Source: CADEED01 sp964444835
GTDB taxonomy: Bacteria > Pseudomonadota > Gammaproteobacteria > Steroidobacterales > Steroidobacteraceae
Reading direction: 5' to 3'
Length of the DNA stretch: 64,000 bases
NCBI GenBank assembly: GCA_964444835.1
Contig: CAYUIT010000008.1
Coordinates: 51,356 to 115,355, forward strand
A program made the position numbers and the translations under genes. The notes beneath the pieces were generated by a model. The model had not been told where the DNA came from and did no database searches. It worked only from the letters and a program-made list of their open reading frames with translations. Position 1 is the first letter of the stretch; each line of letters opens with the position of its first letter. Below, piece by piece: positions 25,744-34,307 of this stretch.

Positions 25744-25853
25744 GCAGCTCGCACGCAGTGCGAGCGTCACGGCGCGGCCGCTGCCTGCTGCGCGAAACGT
25801 CACACGTTCATGGGTGGCGCTTTCGTTGCAATTGCGCGCTATGATGCGAGTGC

Positions 25854-26246
25854 ATGAGCGCTATCGACTTGCCGCAATCGATCGAGCACTACTTCGCGTT
25901 CGCGGAAATGGAAGCTCGCGGCAGCACTCGGCGTTTCACGATCACACTGCCCTATTTCAAAGAGGGCCGTCTCGATCGCATCCAGTGGTGGTGGCGCATC
26001 AGCGACGCGGAACTCAAGATCATTGGGGATGCAGGGCTCGCGGCACGACGGGAACGCGAGGTGCAGCGATTCGTGCGTCACGTCGAGCGTTGGCTTGACA
26101 TCAATCGCCAACGATTGCACGGCGCGGATCCGATCCCCACGTTGTCCGCGGCGGCTGCGCCGGAAGCATTCCCTGCGCCTGCAGAAGCGCCGCCGGCCGA
26201 GTCGACCGAGCCCGTTTGGAATCCGACGCGCGCCGCGGCGGGTTGA
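25854..26246 (+). CDS. Protein of unknown function
   Basis: 130 residues from ATG at 25854. The first 85 residues look folded: an N-terminal helix, a TITLPYFKEGRLDRIQWWWRIS strand-rich piece (quoted in part) and a basic helix ending VERWLDINRQRL. The last 40 residues are Ala/Pro-rich and probably disordered. No signal peptide. I do not recognise the family. It is followed after 69 bp by the EamA transporter in the same direction. Confidence 0.6.
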   Translation: MSAIDLPQSIEHYFAFAEMEARGSTRRFTITLPYFKEGRLDRIQWWWRISDAELKIIGDAGLAARREREVQRFVRHVERWLDINRQRLHGADPIPTLSAAAAPEAFPAPAEAPPAESTEPVWNPTRAAAG

Positions 26247-26315
26247 ACTGCCACGAGTTCCGCGCAAGCGCGGTTACGCACCGAGCTGCTCACCCTCGCA
26301 TCTGCTGCCCCACTC

Positions 26316-27218
26316 ATGAAACCGTTCGACGTCTTCGAATTGCTCTTGCTTGGGGCGATTTGGGGCTCCTCGTTCATGTTCATGCGTATTTCAACGCCCG
26401 AGTTTGGGCCCGTCGCGCTCGTGGCGGTCCGCGTCACATGCGCTGCGGTCGTGATGCTGCCGTTACTCGCATCGAGTCGCGCGCTCGTCGAAGCGGTGCG
26501 CCAGCACTGGCGGCCGCTCGCGCTGATGGGGCTCGTGAATACGGCGATTCCCTTCTGTCTGTTCGCATACTCCACATTGGCGCTTCCGGCCGGCTTTTCC
26601 GCCGTACTCAACGCCACTGCGGCGCTGTGGGGTCCGATCATCGGCTGGAAATTCTTCGGTACGCGCATTACGCAGCGCGCCACGTTGGGTTTTGGCATCG
26701 GCTTTGTCGGCGTCGTCGTGATGGTGAGCGACAAGCTCTTGCGCACCGAGGTCACCGAGCTCGATGCCGTCGTTTGGTCGGTCCTGGCCTGCTTGCTCGC
26801 TACCGCTTGTTATGGCTTCAGTGCTAACTACTCGCGCGAGCGATTTGCGAACGTGCCGTCGCTCGCGGTTGCTGGCGGCAGCCAACTATTCGCCGCAGCC
26901 GCCCTCATCCCTGTGGGCGCCGTGAGCTGGCCAGCGACAATCCCGAGTACCCAAGCGTGGGCCTGTGCGGTGGTGTTGGGCTTGGTCTGCACGGCGATTG
27001 CCTATCTGCTGTATTTCCGCTTGCTCGGCCGCTTGGGGGCGCCCAAGTCGATCACCGTCACCCTGCTCATCCCGGTCTTCGGCGTGCTTCTCGGCATCGT
27101 GTTCCTCGACGAGCGACTCACCATAACGGCGATCGGTGGGGCGTGCTTGGTCGTCGCTGGAACGGCGCTGGCGCTCGGCTTGTTGCCGCGATTCCGTCGC
27201 GCCGGCACACCGCCTTAG
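26316..27218 (+). CDS. DMT/EamA-family transporter
   Basis: 300 residues with about ten hydrophobic helices arranged as two EamA repeats. The first starts FELLLLGAIWGSSFMFMRI, the diagnostic opening. The second, after about residue 155, starts LACLLATACYGFSANY and contains the YLLYFRLLGRLGAPKSITVTLLIPV segment (in part). These carriers usually export amino acids or other metabolites. The substrate is not readable. Followed by an imperfectly T-tailed hairpin (27242-27262), consistent with the end of its transcript. Confidence 0.92.
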   Translation: MKPFDVFELLLLGAIWGSSFMFMRISTPEFGPVALVAVRVTCAAVVMLPLLASSRALVEAVRQHWRPLALMGLVNTAIPFCLFAYSTLALPAGFSAVLNATAALWGPIIGWKFFGTRITQRATLGFGIGFVGVVVMVSDKLLRTEVTELDAVVWSVLACLLATACYGFSANYSRERFANVPSLAVAGGSQLFAAAALIPVGAVSWPATIPSTQAWACAVVLGLVCTAIAYLLYFRLLGRLGAPKSITVTLLIPVFGVLLGIVFLDERLTITAIGGACLVVAGTALALGLLPRFRRAGTPP

Positions 27219-27241
27219 CAACGCTCGAGGTGTGATTGCGG

Positions 27242-27262
27242 CTACACGAGTGCTCCGTGTAG
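27242..27262 (+). terminator. Hairpin after the EamA gene
   Basis: Inverted repeat CTACACG (27242-27248) and CGTGTAG (27256-27262) around a 7-nt loop, 23 bp after the EamA stop and 50 bp before the sigma-factor start. No T-run follows, so termination is only suggested by the position. Confidence 0.4.
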
Positions 27263-27311
27263 GCTGTCAGCAAATAAGAATCGCGACTCAGGATCGTCGC
27301 CCCACTCTCGC

Positions 27312-27887
27312 GTGACTACCCGTTCGGACGCCATTACTGCTCTGTTGCACTCGAGCACCGCGGGAGACTCTGCGGCGCAAGCGAAGTTGCTGCGCATCGT
27401 TTACGACGAGCTCAAAGGCATCGCAGCGCGCTTGTTGAGCCATGACAACGCGCGTCACTTCGTCACACCGACGGAACTCGTCAACGATGCCGCGATGCGC
27501 CTCCTCGATCTGAACGCCATCAGTTGGCAGGATCGCCGCCACTTCTTTGCGATGTCGGCGCGGATCATGCGGCAGGTGTTGATCGATGAAGTACGTCGCG
27601 CGCGGGCTGACAAGCGCGCGCATCAGCCGGTGACCTTGGTGACGGCGGTCGTGGACGAACAACAAGCCGATGCGGCTCCCAATATCGATGTCGAAGCGCT
27701 CGATCACGCGCTCACGCAGCTTGCGGAAGTATCGGAGATGGCTGCCAAAGTCGTTGAGCTACGCTTCTTCGCCGGGCTAACCACGGAAGAAATCGCAGGT
27801 GTCTTGGGCTCATCGGAGAGCACCGTGAAGCGCGCTTGGCGCTCGGCCCGCGCTTGGCTCGCCGACCATATGGGCACAGCGACCTAA
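27312..27887 (+). CDS. ECF-like RNA polymerase sigma factor linked to a Ser/Thr kinase
   Basis: 191 residues from GTG at 27312. Sigma region 2 covers about 20-100 (RIVYDELKGIAARLL, ELVNDAAMRLLDL, HFFAMSARIMRQVLIDEVR) and region 4 about 125-185 (VVELRFFAGLTTEEIAGVLG, SESTVKRAWRSARAWL). This is the ECF group found with protein kinases (ECF43-like, TIGR02999-type). In that group the acidic patch of region 2.2 is missing, and phosphorylation of a nearby threonine by the partner kinase, as reported for EcfP/PknT of Vibrio, replaces it. Here Thr52 and Thr54 in FVTPTELV are candidates. The kinase gene starts 3 bp after the stop. Confidence 0.88.
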   Translation: MTTRSDAITALLHSSTAGDSAAQAKLLRIVYDELKGIAARLLSHDNARHFVTPTELVNDAAMRLLDLNAISWQDRRHFFAMSARIMRQVLIDEVRRARADKRAHQPVTLVTAVVDEQQADAAPNIDVEALDHALTQLAEVSEMAAKVVELRFFAGLTTEEIAGVLGSSESTVKRAWRSARAWLADHMGTAT

Positions 27888-27890
27888 GCG

Positions 27891-30377
27891 ATGACGACTC
27901 CGGATCGCGAGCTGTTCGCGCTACTCGAGGCGGCGTACGACCAACCCGCCGAGCAGCGGCTGGCATGGCTCGCAGAGCGCTGCGGCAGCGATCGCACTTT
28001 ATACGAACGCGCGGTGCAAGCACTCGCGCGTGGCGCCGAACTCGGTGTGGCCATGCCGACCGAGATGACCGCTCGCGATACGCCGCGCCTCAGCGATCTG
28101 CTCGTGCCAGAGCGAATCGGTCCGTATCGCTTGCGCGAACGCATCGGCGCAGGCGGCATGGGACTCGTATATCGCGCGGAGCGGGACGACCAAGTCTTTA
28201 CGCAGGTCGTGGCAATCAAGTTGTTAGCTTCAAGAGCCCAGTCTGCGGCCCTGGCGCAATATTTCGAGCGCGAACGGCAGATTCTGGCTGACATCCGGCA
28301 TCCGCACATCGCGCAGCTGTTTGACGGCGGCCGCACCGACACTGGCCTCTCGTACATCGTCATGGAGTACTTGCGCGGTGAGTCCATCACGGACCATGCG
28401 CGCACGCAACGCCTCGATCTCGCGGCCCGGTTGAAGCTCTTTCGGCAAGTGTGCGACGCGGTCGAGCACGCACACCGCAATCTGGTCCTGCATCGCGATA
28501 TCAAGCCGAATAACATCGTCGTCACGAGCGACGGCAGCGCCAAGCTGCTCGATTTCGGAATTGCGAGCCGGCTGGATGCAAACGCAGAGGCCAACAGTGC
28601 CGTCGATGCGTTGACACTCGACTATGCGAGTCCAAAGCGCCTGGAGGCGCAGCCAGCGAGTATCGCCGACGACGTGTACTCGTTAGGTGTCGTGCTGTAC
28701 GAACTCATTTGCGATCGTCGGCCCTACTCGTTCGCGCGCGGCGTACGCGAATCCGCCGCAGACCAGCTCCGTGCGCAGTACCCGCAACTGGCCTTAGTGC
28801 CGACCGTGGCGACGACCGCATTCCAACGCGCCGATCTCATTGCGATCATTCGCCGAGCGTTGCACCCCAATGAAAGCGAGCGCTATCGCAGCGTTCCCGA
28901 ACTCGCCGCCGAACTAGAGCGCATGCAGGCCGTGCGCCCGATCCATGCTCGCGGTCGCGAAGCCAGCAACACGTGGCGCAAATTCATCGTCCGGAATCGC
29001 ACGGCAACTGCTGCGGCCGTGGTGGCTTGCGCAGCGCTCGCCAGCGGCCTGATCGCGACGACGGTGTCGTACCGCCGCGCTGAGCGAGAGCGCACGCTGG
29101 CCGAGACCCGCTTCGAGCAAGTGCGCGCCGCGTCGCGAATCATGCTGTTCGATTTGTTCGATCGCCTCGAGAGCGTTCCGGGAAGCACGGCGGTCCGGCG
29201 CGATCTCGCGGCCGCTGCACAACGCTATCTTGATTCCTTGCGCGCCAGCGCTGGCGATAACCAAGACCTGGCCGTCGAGGCTGCCGCCGGCTACTCGCGC
29301 CTCGCCGAGGTCCAAGGGTCGCCCACGACGGCGCATCTCGGCGACACCGAAGGAATGCTGCGCAATCAAGCCCTCGCCGAAACCGCACTGCGCTCGGTGC
29401 TGAAGCGCAATCCGCAGCACGTGCGCGCTCGGTTCGAGCTCGCACAACTGCAGTTCCAGCGCGGGGTCGTAGCGGGGCAGATACAGGAAGACGTGCCCGG
29501 CGCACAGCAGTTCGCTCGCGAAGCAGTCGAGTTGTTAGCGGATCCACAAGTGCGAGCGCTCGATCCTTTAGCTGCCGAGTACTTGCGCTTGCGGCTCACG
29601 ACGTTGCAATCGGAAGTCGCGCAGTCTCAGGGTCGATACGCAGATGCGATCAAGATTTGCGAGACTGCACTCGCCGCGACACCGATTACGGCCATACCCG
29701 CCCATGAAGCATTGCGCTTCGGCGAAGCGCGCGCGCGTGTTTACACGGCGCTCGGTGACGCCGTGTATTACGTCGGTCGGCCGCAGGATTCACCCGCGAT
29801 TTACCTGCGTGGCATCGAAGCTGTCGAGACGGTGCTGAGCACCACACCAGAACGGGCACGCACGCTCACCAGCTTGGCGCGCAGTTATTGGTCGCTCGCA
29901 TCGACGTACGACGATCTCGGTGAGCCGCAGAAGGCGCTCGCGGTCACACTGAAAGGCCTCGCATTGACCGATCGCGCCAGCGCGCTCGATCCGGCGGACA
30001 ACGCGGCACGCCGCACCCGCGGCATCTTGCGGCTGCAGCAAGCGTCGGTCTATTCGTCGCTGAAGCGCCACGCCGAGGCGATTGCCGTGGCGCGTGACGC
30101 GCTCGCGGAGCGCGAACAGCGTCACGCCGAGCAGCCCAATGAAGCGATGCGAGCGCGCGATGTCGCCGTTACTCTGCGGCCGGTCGGCGATATCTTCGCA
30201 GCCGCCGGCGATACCCGAACCGCGTGCGGGATGTATCGACGCGCGGCGGTCGCGTGGGCGGACTATGCGCGCCAGTTCGGTTCCTCGCCTTTCGATCGGG
30301 ATGGCGAAATGCAAGTCGCCGCCAGTCGCGTTGCCCAGTGTCAGCCGGCTACTAACGTAGCAACACGAAGCCGCTGA
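27891..30377 (+). CDS. Transmembrane Ser/Thr protein kinase with C-terminal TPR-like sensor
   Basis: 828 residues. The kinase domain spans about 78-350: glycine loop IGAGGMG (85-91), ATP lysine K110, catalytic loop HRDIKPNN with Asp203, and DFG at 221-223. A single hydrophobic helix at about 372-392 places the kinase in the cytoplasm and the remaining 430 residues, rich in TPR-like helical pairs, in the periplasm. Hanks-type PknB-like kinases of this layout sense outside signals and phosphorylate cytosolic targets. The preceding sigma factor, 3 bp upstream, is the obvious substrate. Its 3' end overlaps a small convergent gene by 26 bp. Confidence 0.93.
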   Translation: MTTPDRELFALLEAAYDQPAEQRLAWLAERCGSDRTLYERAVQALARGAELGVAMPTEMTARDTPRLSDLLVPERIGPYRLRERIGAGGMGLVYRAERDDQVFTQVVAIKLLASRAQSAALAQYFERERQILADIRHPHIAQLFDGGRTDTGLSYIVMEYLRGESITDHARTQRLDLAARLKLFRQVCDAVEHAHRNLVLHRDIKPNNIVVTSDGSAKLLDFGIASRLDANAEANSAVDALTLDYASPKRLEAQPASIADDVYSLGVVLYELICDRRPYSFARGVRESAADQLRAQYPQLALVPTVATTAFQRADLIAIIRRALHPNESERYRSVPELAAELERMQAVRPIHARGREASNTWRKFIVRNRTATAAAVVACAALASGLIATTVSYRRAERERTLAETRFEQVRAASRIMLFDLFDRLESVPGSTAVRRDLAAAAQRYLDSLRASAGDNQDLAVEAAAGYSRLAEVQGSPTTAHLGDTEGMLRNQALAETALRSVLKRNPQHVRARFELAQLQFQRGVVAGQIQEDVPGAQQFAREAVELLADPQVRALDPLAAEYLRLRLTTLQSEVAQSQGRYADAIKICETALAATPITAIPAHEALRFGEARARVYTALGDAVYYVGRPQDSPAIYLRGIEAVETVLSTTPERARTLTSLARSYWSLASTYDDLGEPQKALAVTLKGLALTDRASALDPADNAARRTRGILRLQQASVYSSLKRHAEAIAVARDALAEREQRHAEQPNEAMRARDVAVTLRPVGDIFAAAGDTRTACGMYRRAAVAWADYARQFGSSPFDRDGEMQVAASRVAQCQPATNVATRSR

Positions 30378-30519
30378 GTAGCGCAGTCGATACCGCGAAC
30401 GTACACCACGCGACGCCGAGCAATGGCCGGCCCGATCGATAGATGAAGCGCCCCAGCATGGCGGCGCGGATCGCCCCGATCAAACAGATGGCCGCGAGTG
30501 CGTACTGCACCGGCGTCAC
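30352..30519 (-). CDS. Small membrane protein (55 residues)
   Basis: Starts with GTG at 30519, where GTGA overlaps the stop of the upstream membrane-protein gene; stop TAG at 30352-30354 lies inside the end of the convergent kinase gene. The product has two hydrophobic helices (VQYALAAICLIGAI and VAWCTFAVSTALLSGFVLL) joined by a basic turn (GRFIYRSGRPL), so it should sit in the inner membrane. No family recognised. Evidence is the coupled start and the strongly membrane-like composition; a chance frame cannot be excluded. Confidence 0.5.
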   Translation of the reverse strand: MTPVQYALAAICLIGAIRAAMLGRFIYRSGRPLLGVAWCTFAVSTALLSGFVLLR

Positions 30520-31163
30520 TCGGGCGGCACCGGCGACATCTCACGCTGGATGGCGAGTAAGTTAGTACCGAGCAGAATCAAGCTGCCGAGCACCGAGCAC
30601 AGCACCCCGATCGCTGAGCGCGCCCGCTGCTCTTGCTCAACCGCACGCAGCTTCTCCGTATCGCGCAGGATGCGTTGCTGCAGGTCTGCGACCCGTTGTT
30701 GAGCCATTTGCACGATCACGCGCTCGAACTCTTTCAACTGTTGGAAGCTCGCGAAGGCAGCATCCCGGCGGGCTGTGTCGTTGAGCGTTTCATACGCGTC
30801 GTACGTTTGTCGATAATCGAGCAGCTTGGCGATCGCCAGCACGCCGATGACATTGCGGATCGGTGTCGCGCGATCGTAAAGATTGCCTGAATAGATCTTG
30901 CTGACGATCTCAATCTTGGCATCCGGCTGCTGCGCTAGAACGAAGATCAGGTCGCTCTGACTATTCGCGATGAAGTAGTCGGATTCCGCACTACCGATCG
31001 CTGTCACCTCGGCCTGCGCCGTCGCGATCGCGCGCGACAGCGCGGCCATCTCCTCAGCAGCCGAGTCGACGAACCAAAACGACCACAACGCACCAATCGA
31101 GCCAAAAAAGAACCCACAAATGACGCCCGCTGGCTTCGCCCGGCGACGAACATATTGCAACAC
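30516..31163 (-). CDS. Membrane protein with long periplasmic coiled coil
   Basis: 215 residues. One hydrophobic helix near the N-terminus (VICGFFFGSIGALWSFWFV), a central stretch of about 130 residues rich in Ala, Gln, Glu and Arg heptads, and a C-terminal helix (SAIGVLCSVLGSLILLGTNLL). The middle part therefore probably projects into the periplasm as a hairpin or coiled coil. No family recognised. It follows the lipoprotein gene by 11 bp and overlaps the 55-residue gene, so the three form one operon convergent with the sigma-kinase pair. Confidence 0.65.
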   Translation of the reverse strand: MLQYVRRRAKPAGVICGFFFGSIGALWSFWFVDSAAEEMAALSRAIATAQAEVTAIGSAESDYFIANSQSDLIFVLAQQPDAKIEIVSKIYSGNLYDRATPIRNVIGVLAIAKLLDYRQTYDAYETLNDTARRDAAFASFQQLKEFERVIVQMAQQRVADLQQRILRDTEKLRAVEQEQRARSAIGVLCSVLGSLILLGTNLLAIQREMSPVPPE

Positions 31164-31174
31164 GCTTTAGACTC

Positions 31175-32740
31175 CTACGGTAACTGAACCATCTCTGTGT
31201 AGTCGATATCCGGCCGCGCCGAGATGTTAGTGCCGACGATCGTGCCTTGCGGATTGATCCAGTAGTAGTTAGAGGTGCTTTCGATCTTGTACTGCTCGCG
31301 CGTGTTTGGATCGATCACGTCCACTGCGTCGAGGATGCGATTCGACTGGATACGGAGGTTCTCGCTGCTGCTCAGCGACCGCTGCAGGTAGGTCTCGTTG
31401 AGGATGCGATTGGTGTACGCGGCGGTTTCCGTCGTGATGTTCGAGATTGCGCCCGCCATCTGCGTGTTGCCGCCCACCCATTGGGGATTGAACTGCCAGC
31501 TCGTGACAACCTTGCCAAGCGCGTCCTTGGCATCGAGCACTCGAGCGGGTTGCGAGATGAAGCCGAATAACAAGTCGACATCCCACGTGATGGTGTCTTC
31601 GGCAAGGCCCATCGCTGCGCCATACATGATCGAAGCACGCGTACGCGCAAACGTGACGCCGGCCATCACACCCTGTGGCGTCGCACACTCGAACGCGATC
31701 AGCCCGATATCGAGACGCGCGCCCATGCCGGGCAGCGATTGTTGTTGGGCCAAGGCGTCCAGCTGCTGGCGTAACGCCGCAAAGTCGTCGGAGTAGACGA
31801 CCCGTGTCTGGCTGCACGTTGAGCGAAACGCTTGCGCTATGTAAGCCGGCAGAAACTGTGTCGGCGTCTGGTATCGCCGCACGATCGAGGCGTTGTAGCG
31901 GGTGCCTTCACCAAACCCCGTCGAGGCCATCATTTGCGTTGGCGCGATGAACGCCGCAGGCCCCGCGATCTGCGGATCGCCGACGAAAAGCGCGATGCTC
32001 TGATCGGGTGCGATCACGCGCATCGGCAATGCTAACTGCAGCGGCGATGCGCGTACGACGCCTCCCGACACTTGCCAGTTAGCCGGCACTTGAGTCGTGA
32101 ACGCTCCCTCGGTCGGGTCTTGCCAAGCAACGTAACGCAGCGCTGAGCGGCCCGCAGCATTCGACGGTGCTTTGCCGGTTCCATTGAATTGCAGCCCGGC
32201 CAGGATGCCAGCGAACGTCGCTTGCAAGCCGCGATACTCCGCAGCGCTCGCTTCCGTCAGGTAGAAATAACCTGCAACGCCGGCGGGCGAATTGCGATAG
32301 GCAAACGTGGCGAGCGCCACCGTCGTCGCGTCTTGACCCACTGCACGCGTGGCCGCATTGCCAACTGACTGCGGACGCGACCAGCGCAACTGCGGCCGAT
32401 ACTGCTGTACGAAATGCTGCACGACCAACGCCGGTGGCGGCTGTGCCGTATTCGCAGGCAAAAACACGGGCAGAACCAGCACATGTGCGCTGCGCGGTCC
32501 GGTGAAGACGATCGGCCCTTTGCCTCCCTCGAGACGCGTCGCGCGCCAACCCGATGGCATCCGGAGCGTGACACCCTGCTCGGGCCGCGCCTCGTACCAA
32601 CCGTTCGGTACTGGCTCGCGCGCATCAGCATCGTTCGCGGGGGAACTGCAGGCAGCAATCGCCACGCAGACTAACCACGCGGCGCCGCGCAGCATGATCT
32701 TGGACGTTGACCGACTCGACGCACGGCTGAACTTCGGCAT
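31175..32740 (-). CDS. Large lipoprotein of unknown function
   Basis: 521 residues. The N-terminus is basic, then hydrophobic, with a lipobox VAIAACSS near residue 31, so it should be exported and lipidated. The mature part has two similar-looking halves starting NGWYEARPEQGVTLRMPSGW and DPTEGAFTTQVPANWQVSGG, both resembling bacterial surface domains that begin with a proline-containing PxGW/PxNW turn. A duplication is therefore likely. The C-terminal 150 residues contain a helix and a YYWINPQGTIVGT beta segment. No named family recognised. First gene of a three-gene membrane operon. Confidence 0.65.
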   Translation of the reverse strand: MPKFSRASSRSTSKIMLRGAAWLVCVAIAACSSPANDADAREPVPNGWYEARPEQGVTLRMPSGWRATRLEGGKGPIVFTGPRSAHVLVLPVFLPANTAQPPPALVVQHFVQQYRPQLRWSRPQSVGNAATRAVGQDATTVALATFAYRNSPAGVAGYFYLTEASAAEYRGLQATFAGILAGLQFNGTGKAPSNAAGRSALRYVAWQDPTEGAFTTQVPANWQVSGGVVRASPLQLALPMRVIAPDQSIALFVGDPQIAGPAAFIAPTQMMASTGFGEGTRYNASIVRRYQTPTQFLPAYIAQAFRSTCSQTRVVYSDDFAALRQQLDALAQQQSLPGMGARLDIGLIAFECATPQGVMAGVTFARTRASIMYGAAMGLAEDTITWDVDLLFGFISQPARVLDAKDALGKVVTSWQFNPQWVGGNTQMAGAISNITTETAAYTNRILNETYLQRSLSSSENLRIQSNRILDAVDVIDPNTREQYKIESTSNYYWINPQGTIVGTNISARPDIDYTEMVQLP

Positions 32741-32813
32741 GGAACGCTCCCAGTAACGGCTACCTCAAGAGGCGCAGCCGCTCGGGAAATTGGTTCACCG
32801 TCGTCAGAATCTC

Positions 32814-33278
32814 TTACAAAAGGCGCACTTCAGCCGCAAAGCAGCCCTGTTTGGCGTAATGCGCGTGCAGGTAGGCGACGCCCTCCTGTTCAAACAATCG
32901 TTCGATCACCGGCTCCGCCTCGGCACCCGCGACGATATCGGCATCGACCATCATCCCCGCTCGATCGAATGCGCGCAGCGACAGCCACCGCGACTGCAAG
33001 GCGGGCGGAATCGCGTTGTGATAGCGGCGCAGCTCGCGCGAGCTGGCCGCGACATAAATCGCGTGCGCGGCACGAAACGGCGTCCGTGCTGGCTGGTGTT
33101 CGAAGTTGAGCAACAGCACGCGATCATGCAACGGAGCATTCTCGAGCGAGATGCGGCACGGGTAGCCCGCCGAGTCCACTTGCTGCGCGACGATGCCGCG
33201 GCGCGCGAGTGTCCCCTCATCGAGTTCGAACAAGGGCGCGAACGCGGCTGGATCGAGACCTTGAATCACGTAGTTCAT
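32814..33278 (-). CDS. DUF1203 family protein
   Basis: 154 residues from ATG at 33278, chosen because GGAGG (33284-33288) lies 5 nt upstream; the open frame to 33620 overlaps the Ada-like gene and lacks any signal. The family pattern is clear: IQGLDPAAFAPLF, AGYPCRISLENAPLHDRVLLLNF and RAAHAIYVA. DUF1203 proteins are small cytosolic proteins of unknown function. It is divergent from the Ada-like gene over 150 bp. Confidence 0.82.
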   Translation of the reverse strand: MNYVIQGLDPAAFAPLFELDEGTLARRGIVAQQVDSAGYPCRISLENAPLHDRVLLLNFEHQPARTPFRAAHAIYVAASSRELRRYHNAIPPALQSRWLSLRAFDRAGMMVDADIVAGAEAEPVIERLFEQEGVAYLHAHYAKQGCFAAEVRLL

Positions 33279-33283
33279 AGCAA

Positions 33284-33288
33284 CCTCC
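33284..33288 (-). promoter_or_regulatory. Shine-Dalgarno GGAGG of the DUF1203 gene
   Basis: GGAGG on the minus strand, 5 nt before ATG at 33278. It fixes the DUF1203 start and excludes the 114-residue upstream extension of the open frame. Confidence 0.7.
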
Positions 33289-33428
33289 GAACGCCATCGT
33301 GCGCGCGGTCGCCGGCACGGACACTCCGAAACTTGCTCTGCGTCCGGTGCCTCCGTCCCGCAAGATTCGGAGTGCGGCTCGCCACGCAGGTGCGTATACC
33401 GGCACAATCTCGTCGTTAGGAGTTCGTC

Positions 33429-34307
33429 ATGTCCGCCACGCGCAGCACCCGTCGCAGCGAATCGCTGAACGCTCGCATCGAGCGCGTCTGCCGTCAGATC
33501 GAAACGGAGCCCGAGGCGCCGTTGCGTCTCGCGCAGCTCGCAAAACTCGCTGGCCTGAGCGCGTTTCACTTCCAGCGTTCTTTCAAGTCGGTGACCGGTG
33601 TTACTCCCAAGCAGTACCAAGAGAACGCGCGCTTGCGCGCGCTGAAGCGGCGCCTGCGTACGACGGCGCGCGTCACTGATGCGATTTACGATGCAGGCTA
33701 TGGCTCAAGCAGCCGCTTGTACGAGAAGCTCGATACGCGCCTCGGCATGACACCGCAGCAGTACCGCAAAGGCGGTGCGGGTGTCGAAATCAGCTATGCG
33801 TTCGCGGAAACGCCCGTCGGCTTGCTGATGATGGGTGCGACCGACCGCGGCGTGTGCTTCGTACAGTTCGCGACGACGCAGCGAGAGCTGGAGGCGATGC
33901 TCGCCGCCGAGTATCCGGCCGCCGTGCGCAAGCCCATGCAAACACCGGCACCGCGCGAATTCCATGTCTGGATGCAAGCGCTGACGCAGCATCTCGCAGG
34001 CAAACTACCTGCACTGGATTTGCCACTCGATGTGCGCGGCACATCGTTTCAGCTCAAGGTGTGGCGCTACCTACAGTCGATCCCGTACGGCACCTTGCAG
34101 TCATACACGGAGGTGGCTGCCGGGATCGATCAACCGCGCGCCGTGCGTGCCGTGGCCTCCGCGTGCGCGAGCAATGTGGCTGGGATCCTGATCCCGTGCC
34201 ATCGGGTGATTCGCAGCAACGGCGAACTCGGCGGCTACCGCTGGGGCCTCGACCGCAAGCGCGCGCTCATCGATCGGGAACGCGCGAGTCGGCCGCGGGC
34301 ACTGTAG
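33429..34307 (+). CDS. Ada-like fusion: AraC-type HTH plus O6-methylguanine-DNA methyltransferase
   Basis: 292 residues from ATG at 33429 with AGGAG just upstream. Residues about 18-115 are an AraC-family double helix-turn-helix (LAKLAGLSAFHFQRSFKSVTG, ATDAIYDAGYGSSSRLYE-like). Residues about 122-285 are a DNA alkyltransferase with acceptor Cys257 in IPCHRV and the LGGYRWGLDRKRALI end. Full-length Ada has an N-terminal zinc/Cys methylphosphotriester domain that normally triggers activation; it is absent here. The protein can repair O6-alkylguanine, but whether and how it regulates genes is unclear. Its end overlaps the convergent terC gene by 41 bp. Confidence 0.9.
   Translation: MSATRSTRRSESLNARIERVCRQIETEPEAPLRLAQLAKLAGLSAFHFQRSFKSVTGVTPKQYQENARLRALKRRLRTTARVTDAIYDAGYGSSSRLYEKLDTRLGMTPQQYRKGGAGVEISYAFAETPVGLLMMGATDRGVCFVQFATTQRELEAMLAAEYPAAVRKPMQTPAPREFHVWMQALTQHLAGKLPALDLPLDVRGTSFQLKVWRYLQSIPYGTLQSYTEVAAGIDQPRAVRAVASACASNVAGILIPCHRVIRSNGELGGYRWGLDRKRALIDRERASRPRAL

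Noticed and set aside
30341..30544. 67-residue frame at the kinase end
   Set aside because: Arg/Cys-rich shadow; the coupled 55-residue membrane protein in a different phase is the better reading.
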